16,132 bases of DNA from assembly GCA_021323835.1 (NCBI GenBank), contig JAJPKI010000303.1, forward strand, positions 1-16,132, read 5' to 3'. The notes under the pieces are model-generated. The model had not been told where the DNA came from. It saw only the letters and a list, made by a program, of their open reading frames with translations, and made no database searches. The DNA is from Verrucomicrobiota bacterium. Its GTDB lineage: Bacteria > Verrucomicrobiota > Verrucomicrobiia > Limisphaerales > UBA11358. Of this stretch, positions 1-7,218 are shown piece by piece. The stretch's first letter is position 1, and the number at the start of each line of letters is the position of its first letter. A program made the translations under genes and the position numbers.

Positions 1-432
1 CACGAAGGACGGCACTTTCGGCTGGAGCGCTTCGGCGACGCCTTTGACCTGGTCGAGCGTCAGGATCGCGGTGATGTTCAGCTTGATGCCTTCTTTCGCC
101 AATTCCTTGATCAACGGCAGCGACGATTCATCGCGCGTGTTGGTGATGGGAATTTTGACGTAGACGTTGCGCGCCCACGAATTGATTTTCATCGCCTGAC
201 GGCGCATTTCGGGAAAATCGTCGGAAAAAACTTCAAACGAAAGCGGCTTCTCTTTGATGCCTTGCAAAATATCTTTGGCGAAGGCTTCAAAATCCGAAAT
301 GCCCACTTTGCGCATCAGTGTCGGATTGGTCGTCAGGCCTTTGATAAGCGGATTGGCGTTGAGTTGGAGCATTCCGGCTTTGTCAGCGCCGTCGGCAAAA
401 ATTTTAACTTTTAAATCTTTTAAGGTTCTCAT
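1..432 (-). CDS. transaldolase-family protein (3' end outside window)
   Basis: The first 144 residues of a transaldolase/fructose-6-phosphate aldolase family protein; the reading frame is still open at position 1, so the C-terminus lies outside the window. The N-terminal half of the family is recognisable: KIFADGAD (residues 10-17), GLTTNPTLM (32-40), and YVKIPIT (91-97), whose Lys93 aligns with the Schiff-base lysine of transaldolases; KLNITAILTLDQ follows at about 117-128. Transaldolases move a dihydroxyacetone unit between sugar phosphates, interconverting sedoheptulose 7-phosphate with fructose 6-phosphate. This gene is the most distal one seen in the heptose operon and starts 44 bases after the phosphatase stop. 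I infer that it supplies or drains sedoheptulose 7-phosphate for the pathway, or carries out an aldol transfer on a pathway intermediate. Family assignment is firm; the true substrate is unknown. Confidence 0.88.
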   Translation of the reverse strand, partial: MRTLKDLKVKIFADGADKAGMLQLNANPLIKGLTTNPTLMRKVGISDFEAFAKDILQGIKEKPLSFEVFSDDFPEMRRQAMKINSWARNVYVKIPITNTRDESSLPLIKELAKEGIKLNITAILTLDQVKGVAEALQPKVPSFV

Positions 433-476
433 GGGTCTGGAACGAAGAAAATAAACCAGTTCGGCAGATTTTCAAT

Positions 477-1010
477 TTATTTTGCCGACAAAATGATGTC
501 CGCCGCTTCCGCCAGATTTTTCACGATGAAATCCGGCTGATATTTCAATTCCTCGGCATAACCGCGATTGACGAAAATCGTTTTGCAGCCGGCATTGTAA
601 CCGCAATCCACATCGCGCCAGCGGTCACCGACCATCCAGCTTTGTTTCAAATCAATGTTCAATTCCTTTGCCGCGCGCAGCAACATTCCCGGCTTCGGCT
701 TGCGGCAATCACACTCATTTTCAATTTTACCGGAATGAAAACAAACTTCCACGCGGTCAATCGGCAATTGCGAAACCACGTGCGCGTGAATTTGTTCGAC
801 AGTTTCCTGCTTCAAAGTGCCGCGACCAACGTCCGGCTGGTTTGTCGCGACAACGAGTAAAAATCCGGCGGCTTTTAATTTTTTCAGTGCCGTGGGAACT
901 TCGGGAAGAATTTCAAACTCGTTTAAATTTCGCGGCGGAAACGGTTTTGCGTCGCGTTCCAAGGCGCGATTAATGACGCCATCGCGGTCGAGAAAAACTG
1001 CACGCGTCAT
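477..1010 (-). CDS. gmhB: HAD-IIIA phosphatase, D-glycero-D-manno-heptose 1,7-bisphosphate 7-phosphatase-like
   Basis: A 177-residue HAD hydrolase of GmhB type. Visible motifs are FLDRDGVIN (residues 6-14, nucleophile Asp8 and acid/base Asp10), VVATNQPDVGRG (53-64, motif II Thr56), a zinc-loop pattern Cys90-x-His92 with Cys100-x-Cys102, then RKPKPGM with the motif III lysine, and MVGDRWRDVD (127-136, motif IV with Asp129). The zinc loop is the signature separating GmhB phosphatases from other short HAD proteins. In the known pathway GmhB removes the 7-phosphate from heptose 1,7-bisphosphate in the cytoplasm, leaving heptose 1-phosphate for the nucleotidyltransferase. The start at 1010 is chosen because the stop of the upstream isomerase gene overlaps it (ATGA at 1007-1010); the frame is open further upstream, but that stretch lies antisense-free inside the isomerase gene and is arginine-rich shadow sequence. 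Length is normal for the family. Confidence 0.88.
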   Translation of the reverse strand: MTRAVFLDRDGVINRALERDAKPFPPRNLNEFEILPEVPTALKKLKAAGFLLVVATNQPDVGRGTLKQETVEQIHAHVVSQLPIDRVEVCFHSGKIENECDCRKPKPGMLLRAAKELNIDLKQSWMVGDRWRDVDCGYNAGCKTIFVNRGYAEELKYQPDFIVKNLAEAADIILSAK

Positions 1011-1603
1011 TTCGTAGATTCCCACTTCGTCTGCGCGACTTTCAATTTGGGATGCGACACGAACAAATGCCAAATCACGCCTTGAAACGCTTCGCTGTGC
1101 GGCGTCACGTGCGTGGGATTCACCGACGGCACAATCACGCAAGCCGTCGCTTCCTTCGCCGTGTAGCCGCCGTCGCGTCCGACGATGCCGACGACCGATG
1201 CGCCGACTTTTTTCGCGAGTTGAATGGCGCTGACGAGATTCGGGCTGACATTCTTTTCCAAATTGCCGCCGCCGACGGAAAAAATCAGCAAGCCGTCTTT
1301 GGAATTTAATTTCGAGCCTTTGAGCCATTCGGCAAAAATCGTTGCCCAGCCTTCGTCGTTCGTGCGCGCGGTCAATTCAGAAACGTTGTCCGTCGGCGCG
1401 TAAGCCTCGAAGCCGCAGATTTTTCGGAAATCATTCACCGCATGGCCGGCATTTCCCGCGCTGCCGCCAACGCCGAGAATAAATAATCTTCCGCCGCGCT
1501 CGCGGATTTTTGCCAGTTCATCCGCGCATTTTTCAATCGCGTCGGTGTTCAATTGCGCGACGACTTGCGACACTTCCGCCAAAAATTCTTTTGCAAAGCT
1601 CAT
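1007..1603 (-). CDS. gmhA: SIS-domain phosphoheptose isomerase (D-sedoheptulose 7-phosphate isomerase-like)
   Basis: A 198-residue single SIS-domain protein, the usual GmhA length. The phosphate-binding loop GVGGSAGNAGH lies at residues 44-54 and a second loop, FSVGGGN, at 108-114. A C-terminal Gln174/His179 pair sits where GmhA proteins carry active-site residues. GmhA converts sedoheptulose 7-phosphate to D-glycero-D-manno-heptose 7-phosphate, the committed step to activated heptoses. By eye, the Glu that usually follows the active-site His by four residues is Asp58 here (His54), a difference from the E. coli-type enzyme. The gene overlaps the phosphatase gene by four bases and is separated from the upstream nucleotidyltransferase gene by a 275-base hairpin-rich spacer. 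The order alongside kinase, phosphatase and nucleotidyltransferase genes makes the heptose role likely; another phosphosugar isomerase remains possible. Confidence 0.85.
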   Translation of the reverse strand: MSFAKEFLAEVSQVVAQLNTDAIEKCADELAKIRERGGRLFILGVGGSAGNAGHAVNDFRKICGFEAYAPTDNVSELTARTNDEGWATIFAEWLKGSKLNSKDGLLIFSVGGGNLEKNVSPNLVSAIQLAKKVGASVVGIVGRDGGYTAKEATACVIVPSVNPTHVTPHSEAFQGVIWHLFVSHPKLKVAQTKWESTK

Positions 1604-1658
1604 GAGAATTTCAAATTACAAATTTCGAGTGATGAATGAAAGCAAAGTTTTGAATCCG

Positions 1659-1913
1659 ATTTGGTGGGGCGAGCGTCCTCGTGAGCTGGTGCTTGCGCAC
1701 GGCCACCAACGGCGCTAGCAGAGCGCCGCTGCAGCCGCGAAGCGGCGAAAGAAAGTAGCCCACGGCTTCAGCCGTGGGTTTGGATTTCAAAAATGAGAAA
1801 GCTCCGACAGGAGCGACAGAGAGTTTTCTTTCGCCCCATCCGGGGCTTGAACAAATCGAACGTCAATTCCCCACGGTTTCACCGTGGGCTATTTCCTTTC
1901 GCGCCTCCGGCGC
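1659..1913. repeat. cluster of seven short GC hairpins with dispersed-repeat blocks
   Basis: The spacer between gmhA and the nucleotidyltransferase gene, running into the 3' end of the latter, holds seven separate perfect small hairpins: GGCGCT/AGCGCC (1711-1727), GCCGC/GCGGC (1734-1746), CCCACGGC/GCCGTGGG (1759-1778), GCTCC/GGAGC (1801-1814), GCCCC/GGGGC (1833-1846), CCCACGGT/ACCGTGGG (1870-1888) and GCGCC/GGCGC (1901-1913). Two are near copies of each other (CCCACGG, 3-4 nt loop). A 21-bp block at 1688-1708 recurs inverted at 9296-9316, and TTTGGTGGGGCGAG at 1660-1673 recurs at 15416-15429. None is followed by a classic T-run, so termination is uncertain, but transcripts of the operon would carry this structure between the two coding segments and it could set relative expression or RNA stability. 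Confidence 0.75.
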
Positions 1914-2649
1914 TGGACAACAACACTTCCAATTCCGCCAAGCCCGCAGGCGAGCCGATTTCGTAAAAGCGTTCCGCGACTTCGTAACCGGCCAATTGTT
2001 TTTCGTGGACGAGTTTTTGCATCACATCGGCCAAATCGAATTGCGCGTCGGCGGGAAATTTCTCGAAGACCGACGCCTTGAACAAACTCAAGCCGTAATC
2101 AATGTGCCGCATGTCCGACGACTTCAATTTTTTGTCGTAAACCTTGATTTCGCCGTCCGCAAAAACCACGTTGCTCGTGTCGTATTTGCCTTCGTTGCGA
2201 TAAACCGTCATCAAACCCAGCTTGTTGCTGCGACGAAAAAATTCCGCGACGGGCGCGAAATCCAGCGGCAAATACGAATCGCCGTAGAGCACAAAAAATT
2301 CTTCGCCAAGTTTCGGCAAGGCGCGCTTGATGGCGCCGCCGGTGCCGAGCAATTTCGGGCCGCCCGCCGTCGTGTTGCTTTGGCGTGGCGAGTCGAAGGA
2401 ATAATCCAATTGCACGCCGAAATTTTTGCCATTGCCGAAATCGCGCTGAATCATTTCGCCGAGATAGCCGATGCAGAGAACGGCGCGGCGGATTCCGCGC
2501 GCATGGAGCAATTCGAGTTGATGCGCCAGAAACGGTTTGCCTGCGACGGGCACGAGCGACTTGGGAATTTTCTCCGTGATAGGCCGCAGCCGCGTGGCGA
2601 GTCCGCCGGCGAGAATGGCGACGGGAATTTGGGAAAGCGAAAGGCTCAT
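1879..2649 (-). CDS. hddC: sugar-phosphate nucleotidyltransferase, heptose 1-phosphate guanylyltransferase-like
   Basis: A 256-residue nucleotidyltransferase of the RmlA/HddC fold. The nucleotide-binding signature LAGGLATRLRP is at residues 13-23, followed by IPKSLVPVAGKPF (28-40), GTGGAI (102-107) and YGDSYL (122-127) with the metal-binding Asp124. Family members transfer an NMP from an NTP to a sugar 1-phosphate. Beside a GmhA, GmhB and HddA-like kinase, the expected substrate is D-glycero-alpha-D-manno-heptose 1-phosphate and the expected product GDP-heptose; GTP use cannot be read from the sequence. The start at 2649 overlaps the stop of the upstream gene (ATGA, 2646-2649). The last fifteen or so residues (LLSSAGGAKGNSPR) are encoded by the hairpin-repeat cluster, and the stop codon lies at the loop of the 1870-1888 hairpin, so the C-terminus seems to have been replaced by repeat sequence. 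Confidence 0.85.
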   Translation of the reverse strand: MSLSLSQIPVAILAGGLATRLRPITEKIPKSLVPVAGKPFLAHQLELLHARGIRRAVLCIGYLGEMIQRDFGNGKNFGVQLDYSFDSPRQSNTTAGGPKLLGTGGAIKRALPKLGEEFFVLYGDSYLPLDFAPVAEFFRRSNKLGLMTVYRNEGKYDTSNVVFADGEIKVYDKKLKSSDMRHIDYGLSLFKASVFEKFPADAQFDLADVMQKLVHEKQLAGYEVAERFYEIGSPAGLAELEVLLSSAGGAKGNSPR

Positions 2650-3110
2650 GAAATCTCGATTTGAAAACCATGCCGCTTACACGAAGCCAAAAAATCCTGA
2701 CGAAATCTCTCCGCATCAAATCCACCTAATTTCTTTTTTTTCTCAACAAGCACTGACGTAGATTTGTAAACTAAACTCAACGCATAATTAGTAACGGAAT
2801 CAAGTGGCGTGTTTAGTATTTTCTGAAAATCGGGGCTGATGCCATAGTGGCCGACATTTTCATAAACAGGCACAGGTAATCCCATGATTTTGTCAGTATA
2901 ACCGCCTACTTTTTTCTGAAACCGGAACGGCCACGACGGACGGCGCTCTGCATGACTCTGAATCAATTCAAAATCTATCCAGAGATGCTGCATCGTTCCG
3001 CCATAATCTATGCAGAGGTCTTTGCTAATTGCTTTGAACGCATCATAAAGTTTTGCGCGAATTTCCGACGTGGCGGAATCGCATTTGTTTGCATTGATTG
3101 AAAATTCCAT
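2646..3110 (-). CDS. unrecognised 154-residue protein inside the heptose operon
   Basis: I do not recognise a family. The protein has 154 residues with no signal peptide or membrane segment, so it should be cytoplasmic. It has a mixed composition with many aromatic residues (YGGTMQHLWIDFELIQ at about 36-51, PVPVYENVGHYGISPDF at about 79-95) and a lysine-rich patch, VEKKKKLGGF, near the C-terminus. The gene starts 16 bases after the kinase stop, with GAG just ahead of the ATG, and its stop overlaps the nucleotidyltransferase start (ATGA), so it is translated as part of the operon. Its base composition is visibly more AT-rich than the flanking sugar genes and its codon choice is less biased, suggesting a later insertion. 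No role in sugar metabolism can be read from the sequence. Confidence 0.8.
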   Translation of the reverse strand: MEFSINANKCDSATSEIRAKLYDAFKAISKDLCIDYGGTMQHLWIDFELIQSHAERRPSWPFRFQKKVGGYTDKIMGLPVPVYENVGHYGISPDFQKILNTPLDSVTNYALSLVYKSTSVLVEKKKKLGGFDAERFRQDFLASCKRHGFQIEIS

Positions 3111-3126
3111 AAAGCTCGGAAAATTT

Positions 3127-4107
3127 TCACGAAATCACCAGCTTCGTTCCCTCGAAATCGAAACGGAAGCGCACTTCTGTCAGTCCGGCCTTCGCCATTG
3201 TTTGGCGCAACTTTGTTTTGTCTTCGGCGTAGAACATCAAAAACCCACCGCCGCCCGCGCCGATGAGTTTTCCGCCGAGCGCGCCGTTGGCCATCGCGAG
3301 GTCATACCACTCGTTGATTTTCGGATTGCTCATGCCGCCGCTGCGCTGCTTTTTGCGCTGCCAATGCATGTCCATCAACCGCGCGAACTCGGCGAGATTT
3401 CCTTTTTCCAATGCAATCTGGCTTTGCAGGCCGAGGTCTTTGACGAAATGCAAATTTTCAATCATGGACTTGTCGTCCGATTTCGATTTTGTGTCCTGCT
3501 CTTTCAAAATCGCCGACGCGCTGCGCGAATAGCCGGTGAAAAAGAGAAGCAGATTGTCTTCGAGATTGTCGCGCGTTTCTTTCGATAACTTCAGCGGCCA
3601 CGCTTCAACTTTTCCATTTTCCAAAAATTTGAAGCACGTGATGCCGCCGTAAGCTGCGATATATTGGTCCTGCTTGCCAATCGGTTCTTTGAGCCGCCCG
3701 ATTTCAATTTCGCACGCCTGCTCGGCGAGTTCGGCGGGATGAACGAGATTCTTTTTGTGCGCATGCAGCGCCTTGAGCAGCGCTGTCGTGAAACTGCCGC
3801 TCGAACCGAGGCCGGTTCCCGCAGGAATGTCGGCCATTGAAGTCAATTCAAGCGATTGTCCGCCAACCCCAACGAGCGCCATCGCTTCGCGAATGATGGG
3901 ATGTTTCAATTTGCTCGCGTCCGGCACGCGCTCCAATTCCGAATATTTTACAATCAAATCCGGCACGAAGGTGTCGTGCAGCGTGATGTAAACATATTTA
4001 TCAATCGCCGCCGCGATGAGGAAGCCGCCAAATTTTTCGTAATACGACGGTAAATCCGTGCCGCCGCCGCCGAGCGTGACGCGAAGTGGTGAGCGAGCGA
4101 TAATCAT
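3127..4107 (-). CDS. hddA: GHMP kinase, D-glycero-D-manno-heptose 7-phosphate kinase-like
   Basis: A 326-residue GHMP-superfamily kinase with all three family motifs: an N-terminal substrate motif SPLRVTLGGGGTDLPSYY (residues 6-23), the ATP-binding loop PAGTGLGSSGS (95-105), and the C-terminal glycine-rich motif LIGAGGGGFL (281-290). GKQDQYIAAYGG (144-155) is typical of the HddA/fucokinase-like branch. HddA phosphorylates heptose 7-phosphate at C1 to give the 1,7-bisphosphate, using ATP in the cytoplasm. The ATG at 4107 lies two bases beyond the stop of the upstream oxidoreductase gene, and the length is normal. The presence of GmhA-, GmhB- and HddC-like genes in the same operon supports the heptose substrate over galactose or mevalonate derivatives. 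Confidence 0.88.
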   Translation of the reverse strand: MIIARSPLRVTLGGGGTDLPSYYEKFGGFLIAAAIDKYVYITLHDTFVPDLIVKYSELERVPDASKLKHPIIREAMALVGVGGQSLELTSMADIPAGTGLGSSGSFTTALLKALHAHKKNLVHPAELAEQACEIEIGRLKEPIGKQDQYIAAYGGITCFKFLENGKVEAWPLKLSKETRDNLEDNLLLFFTGYSRSASAILKEQDTKSKSDDKSMIENLHFVKDLGLQSQIALEKGNLAEFARLMDMHWQRKKQRSGGMSNPKINEWYDLAMANGALGGKLIGAGGGGFLMFYAEDKTKLRQTMAKAGLTEVRFRFDFEGTKLVIS

Positions 4108-4109
4108 AA

Positions 4110-5090
4110 TTATTTTTTGCGCTTCCGATAAATGGCTTCGACAATTTTAAGAGCCGCGCGCGCTTCGGCAAGTCCGGCGTCCGGCTTGCGTTTTGCGCGA
4201 ACATCTTCTTCAAATTTTGTCATTTCGATTTTCCATGATTCATCCGCGCCTGGAAATTCATAAACTTTCGTGTCGGGAATTCCCATTTCCGGTTTCATTT
4301 GATAATGAAAAAGTTTTTCCACGCCGTAACTGCCACCAAGTCCTTCGATGTGCAATTTCGCGACACGACCATAAATCTCGAAAGAAAAAAGATTTTTCCA
4401 TTCTGTGCAACTGACGTGCAGCCACGCCGTTTGATTTTTCGCCGTGCGCAAATCCAGAAACGCATTGTCGTCCACCGGCATTTTCCAGAAATACGTGTCC
4501 GCATGGCCGTCCATTTTTTTAAAATCGCCGAGAAACCAGCCGGCCAAATCAATCAGATGAATTCCCTGGTCAATCAATTCGCCGCCGCCGGAAAGTTTCG
4601 GGTTCGCGCGCCATTCCTTGTCGTAGCCAACGCGCCCGCCGTGACCGTAACGCGCACGGATGAACATTAATTCGCCCATGACGCCCGACTCAAAAATTTC
4701 CCGCGCTTTCTGAAATGCTGGATGATAACGATGGTTGAAACCGGCGCGCACGCAAACTTTGTGCTTCTTTTCGAGCGCGATGAGTTCATCAATTTGTTTC
4801 ACGGAAATGCCGGTGGGCTTTTCGACAATGACATGCTTGCCCGCGCGAATCGCCGCCGCAGAAATTTTTGCGAGTTCGGAATTAATCGTCGCGACGATCA
4901 CCGCGTCCACTTGCGAATCGGCAACGGTTTTTTTGAAATCCGTAACTGCGCGACCGGTTCCGGCAAGTTTCACCAATTCTTCGGCGCGCAATAAATTTGT
5001 GTCACACGCGACAACGAGTTTTGAACCGGCGGGCAAACCGTTCAGCCGTTTCTTTCCAATTAATCCGCAGCCGACGATGGCGTAATTCAT
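4110..5090 (-). CDS. Gfo/Idh/MocA-family sugar oxidoreductase
   Basis: A 326-residue NAD(P)-dependent oxidoreductase. The Rossmann motif IVGCGLIG is at residues 5-12, the family hallmark EKP at 90-92 within VIVEKPTGIS, and the catalytic-type DQGIHLID at 174-181 (Asp174, His178). Such enzymes oxidise or reduce a sugar hydroxyl/ketone, and in surface-sugar operons they usually act on nucleotide-linked sugars. I chose the ATG at 5090 because it overlaps the preceding stop (ATGA, 5087-5090) and directly precedes the Rossmann strand; an upstream start at 5102 would add only four residues. The neighbours (SDR, dehydrogenase-like and epimerase genes upstream, heptose-activation genes downstream) point to a tailoring step on an activated sugar. 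The exact substrate cannot be assigned. Confidence 0.88.
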   Translation of the reverse strand: MNYAIVGCGLIGKKRLNGLPAGSKLVVACDTNLLRAEELVKLAGTGRAVTDFKKTVADSQVDAVIVATINSELAKISAAAIRAGKHVIVEKPTGISVKQIDELIALEKKHKVCVRAGFNHRYHPAFQKAREIFESGVMGELMFIRARYGHGGRVGYDKEWRANPKLSGGGELIDQGIHLIDLAGWFLGDFKKMDGHADTYFWKMPVDDNAFLDLRTAKNQTAWLHVSCTEWKNLFSFEIYGRVAKLHIEGLGGSYGVEKLFHYQMKPEMGIPDTKVYEFPGADESWKIEMTKFEEDVRAKRKPDAGLAEARAALKIVEAIYRKRKK

Positions 5091-5950
5091 TTGTCGCCCC
5101 ATTTCTTACCGCGGTCTTTGGGCACGATGCGGCGCAACGTGTAAATATCGTTGTTCAAATCGCTCTTGAACTCGTGCAATTTTTCCCACGGGTCCCATTG
5201 CGCGCTGATAAGTTTGCCGGTGATGCCATCGCTTTCCGCGCTGGCGAGATAAACCGCCAGTCGCGCGCCAAGTTCGAGCGGCACGGCGCCTTCTTCCGAC
5301 CATTTTTTATTTTTCGCGAAAAATTCTGTGCCAACTTTTTCGGGTCCAGCTTCGAGAACCTGTTCGACGAATCTCGTTTTCAAAGCGCCGGGCGCAATTG
5401 CATTTACGTCCACGTGAAATGGCTTCAATTCTTCCGCCAAAGTTTCCGCGAGCCGAACGACTGCGGCTTTTGATGCTGCGTAGGAACTAATGTTCGGCAA
5501 CGGATTCGTCGCACCGCCGCCGCTCAACACAATAATCTTGCCGTGTTTGGCTTTTTTGAAATGCGGAATGGCTGCGCGGCACGGCAATAGCATGCCGTAA
5601 AGATTAATGTCCATCGCGCGACGCCATTCGTCGAGTGAAACAGATTCCGTCGCACCCATCGGGCCGTAAATGCCGGCGTTCAAAATGAGCGCTTGAAGCG
5701 AACCAAGTTCGCGCAACGCGAACGCGACGAGTTCATTCACCTGTTTTTCATCCGAGACATCGCAAGTTTTGGCGACAACTTTTTGTGCGGGAAATTTTTT
5801 CGCGAGTTCATTGTGCGTCGCTGACAAATCCTTTTCACTGCGGGCGCAAAGCGCAACGTTTGCGCCTTCGCGCAGGAAATGTTCGGCAATGACTTTGCCG
5901 AGTCCCTGGCTGCCGCCGGTAATGAGCGCGTTGACGTTTTTGAGTTTCAT
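5087..5950 (-). CDS. short-chain dehydrogenase/reductase (SDR)
   Basis: A 287-residue classical SDR. It shows the cofactor loop TGGSQGLG (residues 11-18), the structural NAG (91-93), and the catalytic set Ser143, Tyr157 and Lys161 (SSYAASK at 155-161), followed by NAIAPGALKT at about 183-192, the region closing over the cofactor. The C-terminal extension after about residue 240 (TGKLISAQWDPWEKL and onward) is longer than in minimal SDRs and rich in charged and aromatic residues. The enzyme should interconvert a hydroxyl and a carbonyl with NAD(P)H in the cytoplasm. It overlaps both neighbours through ATGA junctions (5947-5950 and 5087-5090). In this context it probably reduces a keto- or aldehydo-sugar intermediate, but that is inference. 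Confidence 0.88.
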   Translation of the reverse strand: MKLKNVNALITGGSQGLGKVIAEHFLREGANVALCARSEKDLSATHNELAKKFPAQKVVAKTCDVSDEKQVNELVAFALRELGSLQALILNAGIYGPMGATESVSLDEWRRAMDINLYGMLLPCRAAIPHFKKAKHGKIIVLSGGGATNPLPNISSYAASKAAVVRLAETLAEELKPFHVDVNAIAPGALKTRFVEQVLEAGPEKVGTEFFAKNKKWSEEGAVPLELGARLAVYLASAESDGITGKLISAQWDPWEKLHEFKSDLNNDIYTLRRIVPKDRGKKWGDK

Positions 5951-7218
5951 TTTGCGCGTCCGACGGAAAGATGCTCGACTCCGGCGATGCTTTTCAATTC
6001 CTTTTCCAAAAAACGATTCGCATCCACGAAAATCTTTCCGCGCATTTTAACCGTGATTTTCGCCCAATCCGCTTGGCGGAATTGCGGCCATTCGGTGCAA
6101 ATGACGGCGGCATCAGCGTTGTTCAGCGCGGAGGCGATATCGGCCCCGAGCGAAATTTTGTTCAAATCTTTCGGCAATGTTTTTACCGCCGGATCGAACA
6201 CCTTCACTGAAGCGCCCGATTTCAAAAGCTGTTTGCACAATTCAACCGCTGCGCTGCGCCGGAGCGTGTCGGTATTCGTCGTGTAAGTCAGGCCGAGCAC
6301 GGCGATTTGTTTTCCACGCACATCGCCGAGGCGCAATTGCAATCGCCGCAACGCCCAGCCGCGATGCAAGTCGTTGCTCTGTTTGATGGCAGGAATGACG
6401 GAAATTTTTTCGCCGCCGGATTTGGCGAGTTTTGTGAGCGTGACGACATCGCGCGCAAGCGTGCCGCCGGCGAACGGTCCGCCGGGACCGAGATATGCCT
6501 TCGGGCCGATGCGCGCTTCGCTTTTGAGTCCGGCAGAAACTTCTTTGGCGTCCGCGCCGGTGAGTTCGCAGAGCCGCGCGATTTCGTTTATGAATGTAAT
6601 CGAAAGTGCGAGAAACGAATTGAGCGCGTGCTTGACCATTTCCGCCGACTCGGTGCGCATGAAAATAATTTGTGGTGTGAACGGTTTAAATAATTCTTCT
6701 AGCAGCGATTTTTTTGTGTCATTGCGGATACCGACGACGACGCGCTCGGCCTTTTCGAAAGCATCAATCGCTTTGCCGAGGCGGAGATTTTCCGGCGAAT
6801 ACGCGAAATGAAATTGCGGGAACTCCTTCTCCAGCGTGTGACAGGTGCCGACGGGCAATTGCGATGAAATCAAAACCAGCGCGCCTTTCGATAAATGCGG
6901 CAATGCTTTGCGGAGATTCGTTAAAACAGATTCCACATCCGATTCGTCGTTGTCATTGACCGGCGTATCGTAAGTGAGCCAGAGAATTTCTGCATTGGCG
7001 CACGCGGCCTTGGCATCGGTCGTGAAAGAAAGCTTCTTTGCAGCAATTCCTGCGGCAATCAATTCGTCCAAGCCCGGTTCAAGCAATGGAGCTTTCCCGG
7101 AATTTAATTTTGCGACATTCGCCGCGTCGAAATCCAAACCCGTGACCTGAAAATATTTCGCGCAGCAGGCGGCGGTGACGCTGCCGAGATGCCAGAGGCC
7201 TTGGACAACAATTTTCAT
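5947..7218 (-). CDS. UDP-glucose/GDP-mannose dehydrogenase-family protein lacking the usual catalytic Cys
   Basis: A 423-residue member of the nucleotide-sugar 6-dehydrogenase family. The N-terminal NAD domain starts at MKIVVQGLWHLGSV, a variant of the usual GxGxxG loop. The central helix VKHALNSFLALSITFINEIA (195-214) keeps the conserved Lys196 and Asn200, and the C-terminal domain carries VLGLTYTTNTDTLRRS (307-322). In canonical enzymes the catalytic cysteine sits in a GGSCFPKD-like motif; here the equivalent stretch is PFAGGTLARD (248-257), which places Thr253 at the cysteine position. Without that nucleophile the normal two-step oxidation to a uronic acid is not expected. The protein may stop at an aldehyde, act on another substrate or have another role. 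The start at 7218 overlaps the epimerase stop (ATGA, 7215-7218); an upstream ATG at 7254 would lie ahead of the Rossmann strand and is less likely. Confidence 0.87.
   Translation of the reverse strand: MKIVVQGLWHLGSVTAACCAKYFQVTGLDFDAANVAKLNSGKAPLLEPGLDELIAAGIAAKKLSFTTDAKAACANAEILWLTYDTPVNDNDESDVESVLTNLRKALPHLSKGALVLISSQLPVGTCHTLEKEFPQFHFAYSPENLRLGKAIDAFEKAERVVVGIRNDTKKSLLEELFKPFTPQIIFMRTESAEMVKHALNSFLALSITFINEIARLCELTGADAKEVSAGLKSEARIGPKAYLGPGGPFAGGTLARDVVTLTKLAKSGGEKISVIPAIKQSNDLHRGWALRRLQLRLGDVRGKQIAVLGLTYTTNTDTLRRSAAVELCKQLLKSGASVKVFDPAVKTLPKDLNKISLGADIASALNNADAAVICTEWPQFRQADWAKITVKMRGKIFVDANRFLEKELKSIAGVEHLSVGRAK

Noticed and set aside
1011..1328. 106-residue N-terminal extension of the HAD phosphatase
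   Set aside because: It lies wholly within the isomerase gene in another frame; the ATGA overlap and family length fix the start at 1010.
1774..2664. 296-residue plus-strand ORF
   Set aside because: It is antisense to the nucleotidyltransferase gene, which has clear family motifs; the ORF is a third-position shadow of a GC-biased gene and begins inside the hairpin repeats.
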